Assembly: GCA_945928585.1 (NCBI GenBank)
Contig: CAMENQ010000001.1
Coordinates: 1-29,137 of the forward strand
Direction: 5' to 3'
Source of the DNA: an uncultured Roseburia sp.
Lineage (GTDB): Bacteria; Bacillota; Clostridia; Lachnospirales; Lachnospiraceae
DNA length: 29,137 nt
A program made the position numbers and the translations under genes. How positions within the stretch are numbered: the stretch's first letter is position 1; each line of letters begins with the position of its first letter. Below are positions 23,128 through 29,137 of this stretch, piece after piece. The notes below the pieces were generated by a model. The model ran no database searches, had not been told where the DNA came from, and worked only from the letters and a program-made list of their open reading frames with translations.

Positions 23128-23871
23128 CTAATACCCAATTATTTCATATGCAGCGTATTCGTGGCTGAAATGGTATCCTAACTTCTCAGCTAATGCCACT
23201 GACCACTTATTCTGCGCATCCCAGCTGGGATATAAGCCTCTCTCCAGACACTCCAGAATAAGCTTTGCCCCACACGCATATGCCAGACCTTTTCTTCTAT
23301 GGTCTTCTCTTGTATCAATTTCTATTTCAATACCTTCGTTGTATCTGCTATAAGATGAAGCACCTGCCACTAATTCCCCATCCTTCAAAACAACTACACC
23401 CAAACCTAGCGTTTTATATGTATCATAGTCCTTAAATTGTGATACCAAATCATTTGCCCATCTGTTATTCCGGCACAAAGCATATTCATACTCTTTTATC
23501 AGTTTCAATTCGCAGTCTTCCGGCAATTTCATAATTGCCTGTTTCAATTTAGATATATCAAAAATATCTTTTTCTTTTTTGATTGCGTATCTTGTTACTT
23601 TTTTTGCTTTATCTTTGTAGCACTTTTCAATCAAATCAGCCCATTCATCATTCTGTGGAACCATAATGATAAAATCCTGCTTACAGTCTTCCGGTTTAAA
23701 TCTGATTAATTCTTCACTTGTTTTTCCCGCATAAAAAGCAAAATCCCCCAGTATTGCCATTGCAGCATTCCCTGAAGCATTTGTGTATATCTCTCCCATC
23801 ACACCTTGCAAACAGGACCATATGAGTGTCTCACTCCAATTTCCAAAAATATCTTTTATATTCTCCTTCAA
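23128..23871 (-). CDS. GNAT acetyltransferase (GNAT_acetyltran, PF12746 type)
   Basis: 247 residues. The N-terminal part (WSETLIWSCLQGVMGEIYTN, FIIMVPQNDEWADLIE) and the C-terminal GNAT core (GVVVLKDGELVAGASSYSRY, then DTREDHRRKGLAYACGAKLI with the acetyl-CoA loop, and WDAQNKWSVALAEKLGY) match the PF12746 group of larger GNATs, common in Clostridia. The start is a TTG at 23871, 7 nt after GGAGG; no ATG fits better. A 14-bp palindrome (GTAATTATAATTAC, 23897-23910) lies upstream and contains TATAAT. The acceptor is unknown. Confidence 0.85.
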   Translation of the reverse strand: MKENIKDIFGNWSETLIWSCLQGVMGEIYTNASGNAAMAILGDFAFYAGKTSEELIRFKPEDCKQDFIIMVPQNDEWADLIEKCYKDKAKKVTRYAIKKEKDIFDISKLKQAIMKLPEDCELKLIKEYEYALCRNNRWANDLVSQFKDYDTYKTLGLGVVVLKDGELVAGASSYSRYNEGIEIEIDTREDHRRKGLAYACGAKLILECLERGLYPSWDAQNKWSVALAEKLGYHFSHEYAAYEIIGY

Positions 23872-23956
23872 CTTTAAACCTCCGCAAAATTTTTCCGTAA
23901 TTATAATTACTCATAAATTTCGGCTTACTTATTGGTACCATTCAATCGCAACTTTT

Positions 23957-24340
23957 CTAATCGTCATCTTCATTACTTTCTTCCAAAATCTGTCGCTGAA
24001 CCTTTTTACTAAAACTGTTAAACACAGTTTCATATGCCTGATCAATCATATTCAACAGTTCTTCGTCCGGAAAATCATCCAAATAAATAGTATTCCAGTA
24101 TGGTTGCTGCACAGGCGGACAGTGATAACCTCTCACCACTTTTTCCGGATATACCATACGATAAAACTGACCTGCATCTGCCGTGCATTTCAGCGTAATT
24201 TTGTAATCATCCGGATACGGATAAATCTGTGCAAATACTTTCCTGTTCAATTTGTAGCATATGGGAACGTCACCGAATGGATATTCTTCGTATGCCTTGT
24301 GCTTGCTCATACAATATTTTTTTATATCTTCTACTAACAT
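23957..24340 (-). CDS. MmcQ/YjbR family protein, second copy
   Basis: A 127-residue YjbR protein. Family features are YEEYPFGDVPICYKLNRKVF, the central YKITLKCTADAGQFY, the conserved GYHCPPVQQPYWNTIYLD and a closing helix FPDEELLNMIDQAYETVF. AAGGTGG precedes the ATG. It differs strongly from the copy at 10366-10710, with an extra acidic tail (ILEESNEDDD), so the two are old paralogues and not a recent duplication. No role can be assigned beyond the family. Confidence 0.9.
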   Translation of the reverse strand: MLVEDIKKYCMSKHKAYEEYPFGDVPICYKLNRKVFAQIYPYPDDYKITLKCTADAGQFYRMVYPEKVVRGYHCPPVQQPYWNTIYLDDFPDEELLNMIDQAYETVFNSFSKKVQRQILEESNEDDD

Positions 24341-24388
24341 AATCCACCTTAATTTTATATATTTATTTACAATCAGTATCCTAATAAT

Positions 24389-24862
24389 TTATTTCAATTC
24401 TTCTATCCATTGGTCATCTTCTTTGTAAAAGAAATATTCACTAATATTCTCATTCAGGAAAACTTCCAGCATTTTATCCATTCCATAAGCAAGCTTCTTT
24501 TTCTTCATTTCTTCTAACTCAAGCCAGTAAACTTCTCCTTCTTCAGAAGATGTTACCGTGCCTTCAAACTTATCTGTTTTATAAAAGAGCACCATATATC
24601 TTGTGCTATCCTTTTGAATCCAATCCTTTATTCCACATAACTGAGGTGAGGAAATTCTCAGGCCCGTCTCTTCAAACACCTCACGAATCACTGCATCGGT
24701 AAACGCTTCTCCTTTCTCAATATGTCCACCCGGAAAAGTTATTCCCGAATAATCTTCATCTTTTTTATCCTGAACCAATACTTTGCTGCCATCAAACACC
24801 ATACACATATTGGTCATTGTAACCATTTCTGTTCTTGCCAATTCTCTTTTGCACCCTTTCAT
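24389..24862 (-). CDS. NUDIX hydrolase
   Basis: A NUDIX pyrophosphatase of the MutT-like subgroup. The box is complete: FPGGHIEKGEAF continues to REVFEETGL, fitting G-x5-E-x7-REUXEEXGU. TEMVTMTNMCMVFDGSKVL is the usual opening strand and VYWLELEEMKKKKLAYGMD the usual end. These enzymes hydrolyse nucleoside diphosphates linked to another group; some clean up 8-oxo-dGTP. The start is uncertain: the frame extends to a TTG at 24928, with ATGs at 24862 and 24832, and none has a strong ribosome site. The ATG at 24862 is taken as a compromise. Confidence 0.85.
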   Translation of the reverse strand: MKGCKRELARTEMVTMTNMCMVFDGSKVLVQDKKDEDYSGITFPGGHIEKGEAFTDAVIREVFEETGLRISSPQLCGIKDWIQKDSTRYMVLFYKTDKFEGTVTSSEEGEVYWLELEEMKKKKLAYGMDKMLEVFLNENISEYFFYKEDDQWIEELK

Positions 24863-24972
24863 TGAAAATAATTGCCCATATAGACTTTTTTCTTCAATTA
24901 ATATACTCTGCTTTATGAAATTAATCAAGTTCTCATTAAAAATTATCGCCTATAAAGTTATCTGCATTTTTC

Positions 24973-25724
24973 TTACAGCACCTTACTTCCGTTTGCCGTA
25001 AGCTTAAACTTTGCTCCCAACAATTCTGCTGCCTTTCTGCACATCATCATTCGTCCCAGAAATATTTCAAAATATTCATACATTGTACAGATTTCCTCGT
25101 CAATCTGAAGATTCAGATTTATAAGATGTTTTTCCGGATTCACTTCTGCTGTTTTTCTAATAAGCACACAATCTTTATACTTCTTGCGTTCTTCTTCCTT
25201 AGGAAATTCATTTGTAAGATTCCTAACAACAGATTCCTCTAAATGTCTATTCCATTTTGTATGATAAACCTCTCTCAAAATTTTATCGTAATAAGTAAAA
25301 ACTCTTCTGTCCTGGCGTAATAAATGCTGAAGTAACGCAAGCTCATGAATGCGTTTCATATTGGTTACTTTCTTTGAAATGAATTCTACTATATTTTCCT
25401 CAGAAGTGCTTAACCTTACATCATATTCATCAGCATAGTACTTAATCAAAAAGGCATAGTATGTAATACTGTTTTTCTAATCCAATACCATAGCCTTTCC
25501 ACTCTGCCACCTCGTCTATTTCAAAAAAAAGAACCAGTAAGAGTTTATCTCTTATCTGATTCTTATTATAAAGATCAAGGTGTCCCATAAACACACCTTG
25601 TATATCGAATTTATGTTCTACTCCATACTATCTTTACATCTTCTGAAATACTACAGCTAATAATCTTATTTTTAAATAGATTGTATCTGTTCAGTACCTT
25701 CACAGAAACGATGCAAAAATGCAT
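24973..25724 (-). pseudogene. decayed unknown gene spread over three frames
   Basis: The frame 24973-25476 encodes a charged, helical sequence (e.g. NMKRIHELALLQHLLRQD and LINLNLQIDEEICTMY), but begins without ATG or ribosome site. Upstream, 25442-25632 in another frame reads HKFDIQGVFMGHLDLYNK and then EWKGYGIGLEKQ, and 25611-25724 in a third reads NRYNLFKNKIISCSISEDV. Taking one A from the run near 25475 joins the second part to the first (GIGLENSITYYAFLIKYYAD). I do not recognise the protein family. Homopolymer sequencing error is an alternative to decay. It also fills most of the 355-bp gap before the kinase gene. Confidence 0.5.
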
Positions 25725-25804
25725 GAAAATTACGTACTTTATACATATATAGATATTAGCACAGGAGCATACGTTTGAAAAGCAGAAAATAAACGGACCC
25801 GCAT

Positions 25805-28462
25805 TTAAACAGACGTTTCTGCCCCATTCTCCAGTATTTCTTTCAAATGATCTGTCAGTTCTTTGTACTCATCCATGACACCATCATGATGTGACCGGAT
25901 ATAGTCCTTATTTCCTTCTTTTGCCGCCATCTCCAGTGCTTTTGCCTCTCCGGACAAGTGAGCCGCACCAATCGTGAGTGAAGTACTCTTTAATGCATGC
26001 ACGGTTGTTCTGTAGTTGTCCCAGTCCTCCTCTGCCAAAAAATGCTTTAGCTGTGACGCTTTATCTGCCTGCAAAAATTCCTGCAGCATTTCTATATAGA
26101 AATCTTCTTCATTCATGCAGTATGTAAGTCCGGTCTTCACATCCAGTCCCTCCAGCTGTTCCAGTCGTTGAAGCGGTTCTGCCCCTTCTCCGCCGGCTTC
26201 CGGCTGCTCCATATCCTGCGCATCTTGGCTTTTTTCTATTCCCTGCCCGCCATTTTCACAGACTAGTTCTTCCGGCAGATATTTGAGGATCATCTCCAGC
26301 AATTCCATTTCACGGATCGGCTTTGTCAGATAATCTGTAAATCCCGCCTCTATGTATTCTTCCTTTGCTCCTACGATGGCATTGGCGGTCAGCATGATAA
26401 CGGGAGTTTGTGCGTTAGGGTTATCTGCAAGGTTCTTCATGTGTTCCAATGTCTCCAGGCCATCCATCTCCGGCATCATGTGATCCAGAAAGATCATTTG
26501 GTATGGTGTTGTCTTTACACATTCCAGACACTCACTGCCACTGACTGCTGTATCAATCTGTATCTTTGTTGCTTTCAAAAGACCTTCCACTACCTTTAGA
26601 TTCATCGTCACATCATCTACAACAAGGATCTTTGCATCCGGTGCCAGAAATGACAGTTTATCGTCATCTGAAGTACTCAGATATTGCTGATAACGTTTTC
26701 CAAAGTCTCCCATCGGCTTGGCATCCGCGATTTTCTGCGGTATTTTGGCAGTAAAGCAAGAGCCTTTTCCATAGGTACTCTCTGCAAAGACCTCACCGCC
26801 CATCAGGTTCACCAGATTTTTCGTGAGATTCAGCCCCAGTCCTGTTCCCTCGATATTCCGATTGCGTTTTTCTTCAATCCTCGTAAAGGATTCAAACAGC
26901 TTTCCCAGATCTTCTTCCTTGATACCGATGCCCGTATCTCTGACAGTTATGACAAGCAGTATCTGTTCATCCGTTTTTTCTTCGAAATCCAATTCGAATG
27001 TAATATTTCCCTCTTTTGTATATTTCACTGCATTGGACAAAAAATTGTTGATGATCTGCCTGATCCGTACTTCATCCCCATATAACCAGGAGGGTAGCTT
27101 CTCATTGATCTGCATGATAAACGAAACGGGCTTATTCTGCAGTTTTATTTTGGTCAGGTTATAGCAATCATTTAATACGGAAAACAACTGATACCGGATC
27201 GTCAGTATTTCCATTTTTCCGGATTCAATTTTGGATATATCCAGAATATCATTAATTATGGAGAGCAAAGACTGCCCGGCACTCTGGATATTTTTTGCGT
27301 ATTCCCTTAGATTTTCGTCATGACATTCTTTCAATAGCACGCTGTCCATACCCAGAATTCCATTGATCGGTGTACGAATCTCGTGAGACATATTGGCAAG
27401 AAACTGACTCTTGGCCTTGTTTGCCCGGACAACCTCCTCCAACATATTTTTTTCTTTCGTCAGGTCATATACAAAGCAGACGATGCAGTATGGATCATCA
27501 TGAAAATCTCTTGCCAACGAAAAATTCAGTGAACAACTGATGGCTCCATGCACAGACACCAACTCTGCCACACCTTTGTTATCCCGCAAAATCCCATCCT
27601 TGATCCGGCCGGATTCCGCGTCTGTCCCCTGAAACAGCTGCATGAGTTCTTGATTTTCAATCTTTTTAATTCCCAAAAGCTCCTGACCATATGGATTTGC
27701 CAAAACAAGCCGGAAGTATTCGTCAAAGATCAATATCGCCGTGTTTGCAGACTCGTAAATATATTGGCTCAGATTTCCTACCGTGATGCTGAATGCATTA
27801 AATCTGGTAGCCCAAAACCATGTGATAATATAAGTCAGAAACATTCCGTAAGCCGAGCTTGGAAAAGAGGGCTTGCCCAGCATCGGCAGAATCGTATCCG
27901 GAATAATAGAAAACAGAATCGCAATATTGGCGAGTATCGCCGCTCTGACATAATATGACTGACGCTTCGGCTTTTCCTTGTGCACCCAGAGAATGGCCAT
28001 GGCAATCATCGTTACCACAACAAATGCCAAAAAAATGTTATGTACCATTCTTCCGAAGCTGTTTGTAGAATAATAGCACATTCTTCCGTTCAAGCGCACA
28101 AAGGTATGCTGGTCGGGAATGAAAAAGTACAGATCGGCCACGGCAAAAATCCCAAATATCATCGCATAAGCGCGAAACAGCCACTTCGGAAGTTCCACCA
28201 TATAGGCGACCATCAGGGCTTCTGTCATCATAAATCCTGCAACACCCACGAGCCCGACAGCCCGGAATACAGCTGCAACCTCCCCGGTCTCCGTGAATCC
28301 CATAATGCCATAACCGCCACTCCAAAGAGCACCGAAAAAGCCCATCACCAGCATGTAATACCGCAGTGCCCCGGCATTCTTTTCCCGCATGAAATAACTG
28401 ATTCCACAGATTGCTATAATTGTGCTGAATACAACAGCAAGACAATTAATAAATATTCCCAT
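25805..28462 (-). CDS. hybrid sensor histidine kinase with 7-helix sensor, receiver and Hpt domain
   Basis: 885 residues. Residues about 1-220 hold seven membrane helices of the 7TMR-HisK type. A PAS-like domain spans about 235-335 (NTAILIFDEYFRLVLANPYG). The HisKA domain has FLANMSHEIRTPINGILG (H360). The ATPase domain has INNFLSNAVKYT, DTGIGI and GTGLGL. A receiver follows (VVDDVTMN, phospho-acceptor D660 in IFLDHMMPEMDG, K714), then an Hpt domain with H822 in TVHALKSTSLTIGAA. A full multi-step phosphorelay is thus in one protein. No response regulator or output gene is adjacent. GGAGG precedes the ATG. GC content and codon choice (gatc-, ccg- and ctg-rich) are visibly higher than in neighbouring genes, which suggests acquisition from elsewhere. 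Confidence 0.93.
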   Translation of the reverse strand: MGIFINCLAVVFSTIIAICGISYFMREKNAGALRYYMLVMGFFGALWSGGYGIMGFTETGEVAAVFRAVGLVGVAGFMMTEALMVAYMVELPKWLFRAYAMIFGIFAVADLYFFIPDQHTFVRLNGRMCYYSTNSFGRMVHNIFLAFVVVTMIAMAILWVHKEKPKRQSYYVRAAILANIAILFSIIPDTILPMLGKPSFPSSAYGMFLTYIITWFWATRFNAFSITVGNLSQYIYESANTAILIFDEYFRLVLANPYGQELLGIKKIENQELMQLFQGTDAESGRIKDGILRDNKGVAELVSVHGAISCSLNFSLARDFHDDPYCIVCFVYDLTKEKNMLEEVVRANKAKSQFLANMSHEIRTPINGILGMDSVLLKECHDENLREYAKNIQSAGQSLLSIINDILDISKIESGKMEILTIRYQLFSVLNDCYNLTKIKLQNKPVSFIMQINEKLPSWLYGDEVRIRQIINNFLSNAVKYTKEGNITFELDFEEKTDEQILLVITVRDTGIGIKEEDLGKLFESFTRIEEKRNRNIEGTGLGLNLTKNLVNLMGGEVFAESTYGKGSCFTAKIPQKIADAKPMGDFGKRYQQYLSTSDDDKLSFLAPDAKILVVDDVTMNLKVVEGLLKATKIQIDTAVSGSECLECVKTTPYQMIFLDHMMPEMDGLETLEHMKNLADNPNAQTPVIMLTANAIVGAKEEYIEAGFTDYLTKPIREMELLEMILKYLPEELVCENGGQGIEKSQDAQDMEQPEAGGEGAEPLQRLEQLEGLDVKTGLTYCMNEEDFYIEMLQEFLQADKASQLKHFLAEEDWDNYRTTVHALKSTSLTIGAAHLSGEAKALEMAAKEGNKDYIRSHHDGVMDEYKELTDHLKEILENGAETSV

Positions 28463-28927
28463 TTCATTTCCTCCTCAGGCATCCATTTAATCACACTGTC
28501 TTCCTTTGCCCGGCCGAATCATTCACCGTGCTACCCGGAAATGCCATCATCCCTATTAGATCATATCAATATGGCAAGCAACCCTATAGATTACCTGCCA
28601 TATAAAATAATCAGTATAAAAATGAAGTTATTCAAACTCTTTATGACCCAGGTTGAACTTAACTTATTTTGTTTAAGTTTCAGTCTTATATGGGGCATAT
28701 TTATATATCAATTACACTATTTATTTTGACCTACTGAATGGTTGTTCCCAAACTGTTGCCATGAGATTATTATAGTGCGGAAGAGGATGAAATGCAACTG
28801 GAAAATTCATTTACAGTACAATTAACTGGTGGAATCTCCTCAGTTGATACCCTAGAAAACGGAATGGAAACCTCTCCATCAAATATTAACTAGCTTCGAG
28901 AATATTTTACACTTCTCTTGTTATACA
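28463..28927. other. intergenic region upstream of the histidine kinase
   Basis: 465 bp without a convincing gene. It holds the kinase ribosome site and leader. An 8-bp inverted repeat ATATGGCA/TGCCATAT lies at 28569-28576 and 28596-28603. A short plus-strand frame ends at about 28893 (MQLENSFTVQLTGG and on) but has no ribosome site or known homology. No clear terminator follows the stop at 28928. Confidence 0.5.
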
Positions 28928-29137
28928 TTACTCATCATCCTTGATTTCCCAGTGTCCGCTAAAACCACGTCCAATATAACTTACATTATACATTTCCTTT
29001 ATATGGCGCTTAATTGTTTTAGAACTAACTCCTAATGCAATAGCTATTTTCTCTGTACTAATTTTGTTATCTTTACGAATCATGTCCACAATCTGAGCAT
29101 CCAACTTGTCTTGAGGGACATCTTGAGGGACACCTTG
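28928..29137 (-). CDS. C-terminal end of an AlbA/Schlafen-type putative DNA-binding regulator (partial)
   Basis: The last 69 residues and stop of a gene that runs off the right edge. It starts with a VPQDVPQD repeat, common in the linker of the AlbA_2 (Schlafen-like) 'putative DNA binding domain / ATP-dependent DNA helicase RecG-related' proteins of Firmicutes. A winged helix-turn-helix follows (RKDNKISTEKIAIALGVSS, then KTIKRHIKEM). The end GRGFSGHWEIKDDE also fits that group. The N-terminal domains are outside the window, so the assignment rests on the tail alone. Such genes are often accessory, carried in variable regions. Confidence 0.7.
   Translation of the reverse strand, partial: QGVPQDVPQDKLDAQIVDMIRKDNKISTEKIAIALGVSSKTIKRHIKEMYNVSYIGRGFSGHWEIKDDE

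Noticed and set aside
25700..25804. Possible attachment site or mobile-element boundary next to the high-GC kinase gene
   Set aside because: No integrase, transposase, tRNA or direct repeats pairing the two sides could be seen.
27980..28729. Long plus-strand frame (249 codons) opposite the start of the histidine kinase
   Set aside because: Rich in His, Pro and Ser, as expected for an antisense shadow. The minus-strand frame has a clear kinase sensor and ribosome site.
28767..28893. Short plus-strand frame containing MQLENSFTVQLTGG
   Set aside because: No ribosome site, no recognisable family, and only about 35 codons between stops.

Overview
The window reads as chromosome of a low-GC, Gram-positive anaerobe, most likely a gut Lachnospiraceae-type Clostridia. 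The grounds are AT-rich DNA with strong GGAGG ribosome sites, a sortase-type cell-wall anchor, a conjugated bile acid hydrolase, a Mn2+ riboswitch and many Clostridia-style small proteins. No rRNA, tRNA, CRISPR array or transposase was seen. Except for one tiny toxin gene, every gene lies on the minus strand, so transcription runs right to left.

Layout, left to right. 113-5692: a HEXXH metalloprotease-like protein, then a tightly packed operon read from a promoter at 5663-5692 (C39-type peptidase, N-acetylmuramoyl-L-alanine amidase lipoprotein, histidine phosphatase, MATE exporter, histidinol-phosphatase). 5711-7213: an eroded cell-wall 5'-nucleotidase with two internal deletions, abutting an unknown gene. 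7423-10810: an FAD/Rieske oxidoreductase, small unknown proteins, a half-size EamA transporter and a YjbR protein, probably one transcript from a promoter at 10782-10810. 10899-11265: a plus-strand type I toxin-antitoxin module with a LexA-like SOS box inside the toxin promoter. 11428-12551: bile salt hydrolase with its own promoter and structured leader. 12554-14824: a DUF368 (PopT-type) protein, an internally deleted Na/Pi cotransporter and small membrane or exported proteins. 14985-17992: a P-type cation ATPase behind a yybP-ykoY Mn2+ riboswitch, with a repeat element wedged between switch and gene. 18001-20359: recQ interrupted by one in-frame stop. 20380-24862: housekeeping and stress genes (two GNATs, ICMT-like methyltransferase, Bcp peroxiredoxin, acylphosphatase, Cof-type HAD, YjbR, NUDIX). 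24973-25724: a decayed unknown gene in three frames. 25805-28462: a large hybrid histidine kinase of visibly higher GC than its neighbours. 28928-29137: the C-terminal end of an AlbA/Schlafen-type regulator running off the window.

Three themes stand out. First, a complete small system: a 33-residue membrane toxin, a convergent antisense RNA with its own near-consensus promoter and terminator, and an SOS operator between the -35 and -10 of the toxin promoter. Second, RNA-level control: a Mn2+ riboswitch whose P1 strand is also a terminator arm, a hairpin masking a ribosome site, and structured leaders. Third, gene erosion: at least four genes carry internal deletions, a nonsense codon or frameshifts, and a GC-rich hairpin repeat recurs in intergenic DNA. 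All assignments come from reading the sequence and recalling family motifs; no search was run.
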